Virus record (IMG/VR): IMGVR_UViG_3300032288_002884
Coordinates: 1-22,285 of that record
Direction: 5' to 3' (one strand)
From: a virus
Length of the DNA stretch: 22,285 nt
How positions within the stretch are numbered: the first letter of the stretch is position 1; the number at the start of each line of letters is the position of its first letter. Below are positions 14,537 to 19,852 of the stretch, in pieces. The translations under genes and the position numbers were made by a program. The notes under the pieces are model-generated. The model saw nothing but the letters and a program-made list of their open reading frames with translations. It made no database searches and was not told where the DNA came from.

Positions 14537-14790
14537 CGCCTGTATCCCAGGCGATACAGCAGCCTGCTGACGTCGTTCGCGGTCTTCGTAACCGCGTCCT
14601 CGTCAAGCTCCGGGCGCGAGGCGTGCAGGGCTTCGTGGACAATCGTGTCCAACATGTCCTCGGCCGATTGCCCGAGGCGCACGCGGATGATGCGCGACTC
14701 CAGGTTCATGCCGAAATCGACCTCGCCGTCGTTGCGAAGGTTCGGCACGAACCGCAGCGTCCAGTATCGGCCGCCGAGTCGAACGCGCAT
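14521..14790 (-). CDS. Zincin-like metalloprotease-fold protein (HEALH)
   Basis: This 89-aa protein contains DTIVHEALHASRPELDEDAVTKTANDVSRLLYRLGY, with the zinc-protease motif HEALH at residues 52-56. The preceding strands (RYWTLRFVPNLRNDGEVDF..RIIRVRL) are typical of minimal SprT-like/zincin phage proteins. A third zinc ligand could be a later Glu or Asp (E66 or D67), but this is uncertain. AGAGGA lies 6 bases before the ATG, just after the upstream stop. It ends convergently inside the 182-aa gene. Similar small zincins are frequent in phages, with unknown substrates. Confidence 0.8.
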   Translation of the reverse strand: MRVRLGGRYWTLRFVPNLRNDGEVDFGMNLESRIIRVRLGQSAEDMLDTIVHEALHASRPELDEDAVTKTANDVSRLLYRLGYRRQSSQ

Positions 14791-14791
14791 G

Positions 14792-15058
14792 TCATCCTCT
14801 CGAGGTCTTGCCGCTGCACTTCCACTTCGCGCGGGACAGCCGCAGCGGACTGTTCGGGTTCTTCGCCGCAGCCGGGTGCGACTTCATCTGCGCGAAGCTG
14901 CGCGCGCAGTAGGCGTCGCCCTTCGCGGTTCCGGGCTTGATGCGGTCGCCGCCGCCCTTCGCCTTGCCGGCCTGTCCGTAGGAAACCTTGCGCGTGCGTC
15001 CCGTCTCCGGGTTCCGCACGACCTTGACGAATCGCTTGCCCTTCGCTGGCGTCGGCAT
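14792..15058 (-). CDS. Small basic phage protein (DUF6321-like)
   Basis: From the ATG at 15058 (AAGGA 6 bases upstream) this is an 88-aa protein: MPTPAKGKRFVKVVRNPETGRTRKVSYGQAGKAKGGGDRIKPGTAKGDAYCARSFAQMK, then PNSPLRLSRAKWKCSGK. The pattern V-R/K-Y-G-Q-x-G-K-A..D-R-I-x-P-G-T-x-K-G-D-A-Y-C-A-R-S, ending L-S-R-x-K-W-x-C-x-G, matches a conserved phage domain of unknown function that I recall as DUF6321. It is strongly basic, so nucleic-acid binding is plausible. A longer in-frame ATG at 15106 overlaps the metallophosphoesterase end and is rejected. Confidence 0.78.
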   Translation of the reverse strand: MPTPAKGKRFVKVVRNPETGRTRKVSYGQAGKAKGGGDRIKPGTAKGDAYCARSFAQMKSHPAAAKNPNSPLRLSRAKWKCSGKTSRG

Positions 15059-15077
15059 GTCTGTCCTTCTGAAACGG

Positions 15078-16049
15078 CTAGTGTGCGTCCATGATGTCCC
15101 ACGCAATGCGCGGGTGACCTCGAGATCGACCGCCGTGCTGGTCGTTCTCCGTCTCCCATCGTATGAACAACCGCACCCACTTCGCGCGCAGGCTCGTCGG
15201 CCCCGGCCCCTTCTCCACGATCCAGCCGCCCGAGCCGTCGCCCCAATCCTGCTTGTAGGTGCCGCAGCGGACGAAGTCGCAATGGCGGTTTCGGATCTCG
15301 TACACGCCGTTGCGCGTCTCGAGATACTCGCGAGCGACGCCGACGATGTTCGAGTGGTGATTGTGGCCGACCGCGATGCAGTCGACGCCCTCGAGCCACG
15401 ACATCATTCGCCTGCTGTCAAGGACGCCCATCGACATCGGCGCGCCGCCACCCGAACCGTGGTGGTATCGCATCGTCCAGGTGAGTTTGCAGTTGTTGAC
15501 GCCGACGCGCAGCTTGAACCATCCGCCGTAACCGCCGGCACCGATCTGCGACCTGGGGTTGATCGACTTGATGGCGCGGACAAGGTTCGTGGTCGGGCAG
15601 GTTTCGTGGTGCTTGAGCCACGCGGATTCGTGATTGCCCTGCCCCATGAACGCCCAGTTCTGCGCGTATGGCGCGTAGCGTTCGGCCGTCTCGTTGATGA
15701 CGGCGTCGAAGTATGCGGCGGCGGCGTGGCTCGAGCGGAGCTGCGACTTGCATTGCCGGCGGTCGCTCGCGCCCTGCATCAGGTCGAGGCAGTCGCCCAG
15801 GTCGCAGATGATCGCGCCGCGCTCGACGGCCTCGCGCAGGTGCTTCTCCTCGAGGTCGCGGTCGCACTTCTTGTTGTCGGTGTGCGCGTCCGAGCGCAGG
15901 AGAATCCATTGCTCCCACGACCGGAAGTTGTCGCCGACGCAGTCGACGATGTGGATGTTCTTCCCGTGGTGGGTGACCGTCCACGATGGCGCGGCGACCG
16001 TGCCGGCAGTCGGCTTCGCGCGGCGCACGGGCTTGCTGGTCTTGCCCAC
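15078..16049 (-). CDS. Calcineurin-like metallophosphoesterase
   Basis: This 323-aa protein has all five metallophosphoesterase motifs in order: SDAH (D54, H56), GDCLD (D86), GQGNHE (N139, H140, E141), YHHGSGGG (H196/H197) and GHNHH (H230, H232 region). These bind two metal ions for phosphodiester or phosphomonoester cleavage. The first 30 residues are basic and flexible; the last 50 are extra to the core. The start is GTG at 16049 without a Shine-Dalgarno, with TAGGGT six bases upstream (16056-16061), so it is possibly leaderless. It heads a three-gene minus-strand block between plus-strand genes. The substrate is unknown; DNA or nucleotide end processing is possible. Confidence 0.9.
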   Translation of the reverse strand: MGKTSKPVRRAKPTAGTVAAPSWTVTHHGKNIHIVDCVGDNFRSWEQWILLRSDAHTDNKKCDRDLEEKHLREAVERGAIICDLGDCLDLMQGASDRRQCKSQLRSSHAAAAYFDAVINETAERYAPYAQNWAFMGQGNHESAWLKHHETCPTTNLVRAIKSINPRSQIGAGGYGGWFKLRVGVNNCKLTWTMRYHHGSGGGAPMSMGVLDSRRMMSWLEGVDCIAVGHNHHSNIVGVAREYLETRNGVYEIRNRHCDFVRCGTYKQDWGDGSGGWIVEKGPGPTSLRAKWVRLFIRWETENDQHGGRSRGHPRIAWDIMDAH

Positions 16050-16124
16050 GCGCCGACCCTACCACGACTTGCGGCTATTCCGAGATTCGGAAAAAAATCT
16101 TCCAGATTCCTCAAGTTCCGCCAC

Positions 16125-16153
16125 TTGACAGCCGATATACGACTGCATAACTT
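16125..16153 (+). promoter_or_regulatory. Early sigma70-type promoter
   Basis: TTGACA (16125-16130), a 17-base spacer and TAACTT (16148-16153) lie upstream of the early operon. An A-run at 16091-16097 could act as an UP element. Downstream in the leader are a GTCAATG/CATTGAC inverted repeat (16160-16166 with 16184-16190), a good operator candidate, and GGCACGTTGCC at 16170-16180, which recurs before bet. Confidence 0.75.
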
Positions 16154-16210
16154 GCCCCTGTCAATGAACGGCACGTTGCCCGACATTGACGGACAGCAGA
16201 GGAGACAGCC

Positions 16211-16456
16211 ATGCAGGTGATGACCGTCAACCGTGGACTCGAGAACCCCGTGATCCGCAACCGACACCGCGACGTCCTGCTCACCGCCGCCGAGCAGCTC
16301 GCCACGCCGTCCGCAAGCCGCCTGGTTCGCGCGCATCAGGCATTCAACCATGCCGACTACGACAACACGCCGGCCTTCGATGCGGTTGTCGAGGAACTCG
16401 CGCAGGCCGAGGATGCATTCCTCGCGCTGCACGGCGGAACGGAGGTGCGCCTGTGA
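16211..16456 (+). CDS. Small early protein, unknown
   Basis: This 81-aa protein starts MQVMTVNRGLENPVIRNRHRDVLLTAAEQLATPSASRLVRAHQAFNHADYDNTPAFDAVVEELAQAEDAFLAL. It is mostly helical, with no recognised domain. A strong GAGGAG ribosome site lies 6-8 bases before the ATG. It is the first gene of the early operon, behind the TTGACA promoter and its operator-like repeat, so it is a candidate early takeover protein. The stop overlaps the GTG of the next gene. Confidence 0.75.
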   Translation: MQVMTVNRGLENPVIRNRHRDVLLTAAEQLATPSASRLVRAHQAFNHADYDNTPAFDAVVEELAQAEDAFLALHGGTEVRL

Positions 16457-16689
16457 AGAGCGACACCGCCGTCACCATCGACAGGATCTTTGAGATGGTC
16501 ACCGTCCTGCACGCCAAGCCGCTTACGCGCGCCGACCTTGCTCGTCGCTGGAACATCACGCCGAGGCAGGTGTCGAACATCGTTCTCCGCGCACGTGATT
16601 GGTGCAACGTGCAGATCGAACACGAACCCGGCATCGGGTACCGCGTCGTGAATCCCGGCATCCTCAACCCGAAGGCGGTGCGCCGATGA
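16453..16689 (+). CDS. Winged-helix/HTH DNA-binding protein
   Basis: This 78-aa protein starts at GTG 16453, with GGAGGT 6 bases upstream, and overlaps the previous stop. TIDRIFEMVTVLHAKPLTRADLARRWNITPRQVSNIVLRARDWCNVQIEHEPGIGYRVVNPGIL fits a winged-helix domain of the HTH_11/DeoR N-terminal kind: helix 2 LTRADLARRW, recognition helix TPRQVSNIVLRAR, wing GIGYRVVN. It probably regulates early transcription, possibly through the inverted repeat in the operon leader. Confidence 0.78.
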   Translation: MKSDTAVTIDRIFEMVTVLHAKPLTRADLARRWNITPRQVSNIVLRARDWCNVQIEHEPGIGYRVVNPGILNPKAVRR

Positions 16690-16994
16690 ACCTGTTCGAC
16701 GCAGCAGAATCGGAACGCCGCAAGGAGCAGGGCATGGCGCTCGCCGCCGACAACCGCGAGGCGATCCTCGAGGTCGCACGCGAGCGCGCGCGGTTCGTCG
16801 CCCGTGAGCGTGGCGAGGTGTCAATGGACGACGTCGCGGCCGCACTCGCCGTGAACGGGTACGACCCGGCCGAACTCGGCAACGCCGCCGGCAGCGTGTT
16901 CCGTGGCCGCGAGTGGGTGTGGACGGGGCGCTTCGTCAAGAGCGCGCGCGTCGCCAGCCACTCGAACCTTCTCCGAGTCTGGAGGCTCGCATGA
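16686..16994 (+). CDS. Small early phage protein of a conserved type
   Basis: This 102-aa protein from ATG 16686 overlaps the preceding stop (ATGA). MNLFDAAESERRKEQGMALAADNREAILEVARERARFVARERGEVSMDDVAAAL is a long amphipathic helix, then GNAAGSVFRGREWVWTGRFVKSARVASHSNLLRVWRL. The ending G-S-V-F-R..W-x-W-T-G-x-x-x-x-S-x-R..S-H-x-x-L-L-R-V-W-x-L is shared by a group of phage proteins whose role I cannot name. The helix-plus-wing arrangement suggests nucleic-acid binding. Confidence 0.75.
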   Translation: MNLFDAAESERRKEQGMALAADNREAILEVARERARFVARERGEVSMDDVAAALAVNGYDPAELGNAAGSVFRGREWVWTGRFVKSARVASHSNLLRVWRLA

Positions 16995-17335
16995 GCGACC
17001 GCATCATCAACATCGAGCAGACGCTCGACGTCTTCAGCTCCGATGTCGGCAACGACATCGCCGACTACGTCGCATCCAACGACATCACGCTCACCGTGTC
17101 GGCGCGATGGATCGAGGAGGAGTACGAGCTGCACTCAACCTGGGGCAGCCTCACCAAGCTGCGTCGCTACCGCCTGTCGGATTGGACGATCCTGTCCGTG
17201 AACCTGAACGGCGTGCCGCTCACCAACGACAACATGCCGAGCGCGTTCCCGATGCAGGCGGTGATCCAGGCGATGGACGGCAAGCCCGTCCGCGAGCAGC
17301 TCGAGTCGCTCGGGCCGAAGGCGAGGCGCAAGTGA
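16991..17335 (+). CDS. Early protein, unknown
   Basis: This 114-aa protein from ATG 16991 (GGAGG 5 bases upstream) overlaps the previous stop. The sequence is acidic and beta-rich at first (MSDRIINIEQTLDVFSSDVGNDIADYVASNDITLTVSARWIEEEYEL), then KLRRYRLSDWTILSVNLNGVPLTNDNMPSAFPMQAVIQAMDGKPVREQLESLG. No family is recognised. It is the last gene before the two-hairpin leader of the CsrA-like gene. Confidence 0.75.
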   Translation: MSDRIINIEQTLDVFSSDVGNDIADYVASNDITLTVSARWIEEEYELHSTWGSLTKLRRYRLSDWTILSVNLNGVPLTNDNMPSAFPMQAVIQAMDGKPVREQLESLGPKARRK

Positions 17336-17347
17336 GATACAGACAAC

Positions 17348-17401
17348 GGGGTCGCGTTGACCCCACCCCCGCCGGAACAGCCGGAATTGCGCCGGCGGGG
17401 G
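17348..17401 (+). promoter_or_regulatory. Two-hairpin leader before the CsrA-like gene
   Basis: GGGGTC/GACCCC (17348-17353 with 17359-17364) is followed at once by a perfect 10-bp stem (17366-17375 with 17392-17401). Its 16-base loop is AACAGCCGGAATTGCG. GGA occurs twice around the loop, and the next gene's ribosome site AAGGAG (17415-17420 region) supplies another. There is no T-run, so this is an attenuator- or binding-site-like structure rather than a standard terminator. Confidence 0.5.
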
Positions 17402-17425
17402 ACTTGAACCACGAAGGAGATCGTC

Positions 17426-17632
17426 ATGGATGACACGACCAGCGGACAGGGATTTCTCGCCATCAAATTGCGGAAGGACGAGGACTGCATCCTCACGGGC
17501 GCGGACGGGAGGCGCATCGCCGTATTCACGCTCAACGCAAAGGAGCAGCGCGGCGCGCGAATCATCGTCCGTGCCGGTAGGGACGTCCGCGTCTCGCGGG
17601 AAAGGAGCGACCTCCGTGATGGCCCCCGCTGA
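17426..17632 (+). CDS. CsrA-like RNA-binding protein
   Basis: In this 68-aa protein, residues 10-60 (FLAIKLRKDEDCILTGADGR, then RIAVFTLNAKEQRGARIIVRAGRDVRVSRE) follow the CsrA/RsmA strand pattern. It has a first strand L-x-I-x-x-R-x-x-E/D, a G-rich turn, I-x-V-x-x-L, then R-I-I-V-R-A at the place of R-I-G-V-N-A-P, and V-x-V-x-R-E, with R58 at the place of the key RNA-binding arginine. CsrA dimers bind GGA in RNA hairpin loops and block ribosomes. AAGGAG precedes the ATG. The family is inferred from pattern only; sequence identity is low and the usual A-P step is replaced by A-G. Confidence 0.55.
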   Translation: MDDTTSGQGFLAIKLRKDEDCILTGADGRRIAVFTLNAKEQRGARIIVRAGRDVRVSRERSDLRDGPR

Positions 17633-17837
17633 CCAAACGTACTGGTACGAGACGGTCATCAACGAGCGGAACCTGCGGCTGTCCCAGCTGCGCGGACGGC
17701 TCCGCTCGATGCGCGTCCATGTCCCGAACCTCAAGCGCCTTGCCTCCTCGCTGGAGGAGGGGACGGAGATCGACCGCCGGCTCGCGGTCAGGATCGTCAA
17801 CGACACCATCAGAGCCATCGAAAGGGAAGTCGAGTGA
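17619..17837 (+). CDS. Small charged helical protein
   Basis: From ATG 17619 this is a 72-aa protein: MAPADQTYWYETVINERNLRLSQLRGRLRSMRVHVPNLKRLASSLEEGTEIDRRLAVRIVNDTIRAIEREVE. It is basic and helical, without a recognised domain. AAGGAG (17602-17607) lies 8 bases from an in-frame GTG at 17616 and 11 from the ATG, so the GTG could be the true start. It overlaps the CsrA-like gene by 14 bases. Confidence 0.68.
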   Translation: MAPADQTYWYETVINERNLRLSQLRGRLRSMRVHVPNLKRLASSLEEGTEIDRRLAVRIVNDTIRAIEREVE

Positions 17838-18007
17838 CCAAGATCAAGCAGGAGACGGTCGACGCCATCCGCGCGGAGTTCGCGGCAGGAGCGACCCAGG
17901 CGGCCATCGCCCGTAAGTACGGCGTGTCACCGGCGGCGGTGTGCCGCATCGTCAACGGCTCGCGCCACAAGAGCAAGGAGGCGGCGAATGCCGCGACGAC
18001 GCAATGA
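17834..18007 (+). CDS. 57-aa HTH protein
   Basis: From GTG 17834, overlapping the previous TGA (GTGA), the product is MTKIKQETVDAIRAEFAAGATQAAIARKYGVSPAAVCRIVNGSRHKSKEAANAATTQ. Residues 6-44 form a classic helix-turn-helix (A-T-Q-A-A-I-A-R-K-Y-G-V-S-x-x-x-V-x-R-I-V-N-G), like the resolvase/sigma-type DNA-binding domains of small phage regulators. AAGGGA lies 5-6 bases upstream. It probably binds DNA as a dimer; the target is unknown. Confidence 0.72.
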   Translation: MTKIKQETVDAIRAEFAAGATQAAIARKYGVSPAAVCRIVNGSRHKSKEAANAATTQ

Positions 18008-18167
18008 GCGAAAGCCCCCTGTCACGCGCCTACAAGTTTGCCGCATCTGCGGCGAGGCTTTTGAGACTGTCGAGGAAGACCGCGACCGATGCCACGACTG
18101 CCGGCCAAACAGGCACGGAGTCGGGCATGAGCCGCCGAAGCAGAGCCGAGAGGACGAAGACGCTTGA
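17988..18167 (+). CDS. Small zinc-ribbon protein
   Basis: From ATG 17988, with a strong AAGGAGG ribosome site 7 bases upstream, the product is 59 aa: MPRRRNERKPPVTRLQVCRICGEAFETVEEDRDRCHDCRPNRHGVGHEPPKQSREDEDA. Cysteines C18, C21, C35 and C38 make a C-x2-C..C-x2-C zinc ribbon, with a basic N-terminal arm. It overlaps the HTH gene by 20 bases and the next gene by 41. It probably binds nucleic acid or a protein partner. Confidence 0.7.
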   Translation: MPRRRNERKPPVTRLQVCRICGEAFETVEEDRDRCHDCRPNRHGVGHEPPKQSREDEDA

Positions 18168-18474
18168 GGCGTCGGCGACCGATTGGTCGTGCATGCCTGC
18201 GGTGATGGCGATGCTTGCGGAGTGGGATCGCCGGATGGAGGATCGCGGCATCCACGACAACTGCCGGTGCGAGAGCCTGAAGCTGCACATGTACGTCGAC
18301 GGCAGCGGCGAGATCACGGGAACCTACACAAAGGTTCGCCAGGACATGAGCGAGGATGAGCATCTGATCGCCATGCTGCACGGCGAGGATCACGTGCTGC
18401 TTGAGTTCGACTCGCTCGCGGAGCTGCACGGCGCGCTGGTGGCGCAGGTGATGACGGTCGGAGGCAAGCGATGA
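18127..18474 (+). CDS. Early protein, unknown
   Basis: Taken from ATG 18127 (GGAG 6 bases upstream), 115 aa. After a basic start (MSRRSRAERTKTLEASATDW) the body reads SCMPAVMAMLAEWDRRMEDRGIHDNCRCESLKLHMYVDGSGEITGTYTKVRQDMSEDEHLIAMLHGEDHVLLEFDSLAELHGALVAQV. No known family. In-frame ATGs further upstream (18004, 17941) lie in the frame opposed to the HTH and zinc-ribbon genes and are less likely; 18193 is an alternative. The stop overlaps the next ATG. Confidence 0.65.
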   Translation: MSRRSRAERTKTLEASATDWSCMPAVMAMLAEWDRRMEDRGIHDNCRCESLKLHMYVDGSGEITGTYTKVRQDMSEDEHLIAMLHGEDHVLLEFDSLAELHGALVAQVMTVGGKR

Positions 18475-18758
18475 ACGACCTTGCCACGCGGCTTCGACGT
18501 CTCGCCGATACCCGCCGGCGCGGTCACTCCGTGCATCCGGACGTACTGCGTGAGGCGGCCAATGCCATTGACAACCTCACCGCCGAGCGCGACGAGGCGA
18601 GGCGTTCGCTATGCCGCGTAGAGTCGGCTTGCAGAACGGTGACCGTTGAAGAGTGGAGCCGCAACAATGCAGACGGCATTACAAAGTGGATTCCCGTTGA
18701 GCCTGAACGAGTAGCCGCCGAGCGTGGCTGGTCGTGCTTCAAGGAGGACGGCAAGTGA
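18471..18758 (+). CDS. Small coiled-coil protein 1 of 4
   Basis: This 95-aa protein is MNDLATRLRRLADTRRRGHSVHPDVLREAANAIDNLTAERDEARRSLCRVESACRTVTVEEWSR, then WIPVEPERVAAERGWSCFKEDGK. The opening L-A-T-R-L-R and E-A-A-N-A-I-D-N-L-x-A-E-R are typical of phage proteins of the 'LADRLR..AADEIERLRAE' sort, which form short coiled coils. The C-terminal Trp-rich part is specific to this copy. The ATG overlaps the preceding stop. Function unknown. Confidence 0.75.
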   Translation: MNDLATRLRRLADTRRRGHSVHPDVLREAANAIDNLTAERDEARRSLCRVESACRTVTVEEWSRNNADGITKWIPVEPERVAAERGWSCFKEDGK

Positions 18759-19006
18759 GTGACCTCGTTGACAGGCTGCGCGTCCGATGGGAGGCGATGG
18801 GCGACATGGCGAACGACGAGCGCGAGGAAGCGGCCGACGAGATCGTCGCGCTCCGCGCCGAGGTGCGCCGGCTCGTCGAGGCCGAGTGTGAGACGGCCAA
18901 CATGGACGGACAGGTAGAGTCACTCCGTGCGCGCGTCCGCGAGCTGACCGAGCGTAACGCGCGACTTCAGTCCAAGATCCAGGAAACCGAGGTGCGCGAG
19001 ATATGA
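18755..19006 (+). CDS. Small coiled-coil protein 2 of 4
   Basis: From GTG 18755 (AAGGAGG 7 bases upstream), 83 aa: MSDLVDRLRVRWEAMGDMANDEREEAADEIVALRAEVRRLVEAECETANMDGQVESLRARVRELTERNARLQSKIQETEVREI. Heptads run over about residues 24-80, so it is nearly all coiled coil. It shares the L-V-D-R-L-R and E-A-A-D-E-I-x-x-L-R elements with its neighbours. Its GTG overlaps the previous TGA. Confidence 0.72.
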   Translation: MSDLVDRLRVRWEAMGDMANDEREEAADEIVALRAEVRRLVEAECETANMDGQVESLRARVRELTERNARLQSKIQETEVREI

Positions 19007-19245
19007 CCGACCCAGGCGACGAACACAACGACGAGAACCTCGTCACCCGCCTGCGGAGCCTGAAGCTCGACGCGGCCGACGAGGCCGTGCGAGAGATCAT
19101 GCGGCTGCAATCGCTGAACGCATGGACGACCAAGCTCCTCGAGCAGCAGAGCGAGAGGTGCGCCGTACTGTCGCGTGAGGTCGGACGGCTGCGAGCGATG
19201 ATGCCGTCGCATATCGAGCGCATCCTGTACGAAGGGAGCGGCTGA
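19003..19245 (+). CDS. Small coiled-coil protein 3 of 4
   Basis: This 80-aa protein is MTDPGDEHNDENLVTRLRSLKLDAADEAVREIMRLQSLNAWTTKLLEQQSERCAVLSREVGRLRAMMPSHIERILYEGSG. The ATG overlaps the previous stop (ATGA). It has the shared L-V-T-R-L-R motif followed by a helical, probably coiled-coil, body. Function unknown. Confidence 0.72.
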   Translation: MTDPGDEHNDENLVTRLRSLKLDAADEAVREIMRLQSLNAWTTKLLEQQSERCAVLSREVGRLRAMMPSHIERILYEGSG

Positions 19246-19246
19246 C

Positions 19247-19435
19247 ATGAAACCGGGGCGAGGGGAGTACGAGGAGGACATCGTCGACCGGGTGCGCGCC
19301 AGCGCGACCGCCGACCCGCTGACAATCGAGCTGATGCAGGAGGTCGTGTACCTGCGGTCAGAGATCGCGAAGCTGATGCGAGACATCAACAATGCCGCGC
19401 TGCGTGCGGCGAACCATCGGAGGCGAGATGATTGA
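19247..19435 (+). CDS. Small coiled-coil protein 4 of 4
   Basis: This 62-aa protein is MKPGRGEYEEDIVDRVRASATADPLTIELMQEVVYLRSEIAKLMRDINNAALRAANHRRRDD. D-I-V-D-R-V-R and E-V-V-Y-L-R-S-E-I echo the neighbours, in the most degenerate form. GAAGGGAG lies before the ATG. Its stop overlaps the start of the RusA gene by 8 bases. Confidence 0.7.
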   Translation: MKPGRGEYEEDIVDRVRASATADPLTIELMQEVVYLRSEIAKLMRDINNAALRAANHRRRDD

Positions 19436-19838
19436 GTTCGTCGTACCGGGCGCGGCCGCGCCACAGGGCAGCAAGCGACCGATGCGGCTACGCAGCGGAC
19501 GCACCGTGCTGATCGAGTCGAGCAAGCGCCTGAAGCCGTGGCGCGCGGTGTTCGCGCTGGCAGCGAGCGAGGCGTGGACGAACCCGCCCCATGCCGGCGT
19601 GGTCGCGCTCGAGCTGACGTTCAGGTTCGTGCGTCCGCGCTCGCACTTCACGGCGAAGGGCGCGATACGTGCCGGCGCTCCGCTCGCGCCCTCGAGGCCG
19701 GATCTTGACAAGCTCGTCCGTGGCGCGTGCGACTCGATGACCGGGGTCGTGTACGTTGACGACTCGCAGGTCGGCTGCATCTGGGCGGCGAAGGAATACG
19801 GCGACCGCGACGAAACTTTGGTCAGCGTCATCACGTGA
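19428..19838 (+). CDS. rusA: RusA-family Holliday junction resolvase
   Basis: From ATG 19428 (GGAGG just upstream), 136 aa. It starts MIEFVVPGAAAPQGSKRPMRL, with the P-x-Q-x-S-K-R element. It has a central L-T-F-R-F-V-R-P-R-S-H-F and the catalytic region PSRPDLDKLVRGACDSMTGVVYVDDSQV, with D92, D94, D102 and D111/D112. This is the RusA motif P-D-x-D-N/K-x-x-K/R..D-x-x..D-D-x-Q-V. RusA dimers cut four-way DNA junctions during recombination and before packaging. It stands next to bet, as expected for a phage recombination set. Length is normal for the family. Confidence 0.92.
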   Translation: MIEFVVPGAAAPQGSKRPMRLRSGRTVLIESSKRLKPWRAVFALAASEAWTNPPHAGVVALELTFRFVRPRSHFTAKGAIRAGAPLAPSRPDLDKLVRGACDSMTGVVYVDDSQVGCIWAAKEYGDRDETLVSVIT

Positions 19839-19846
19839 AGTAGAAT
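19818..19846 (+). promoter_or_regulatory. Promoter for a leaderless jelly-roll mRNA
   Basis: TTGGTC (19818-19823), 17 bases, then TAGAAT (19841-19846). The ATG of the jelly-roll gene begins six bases after the TAGAAT box, exactly where transcription would start, and there is no Shine-Dalgarno. The -35 part lies inside the end of rusA. Confidence 0.6.
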
Positions 19847-19852
19847 GCGGCG

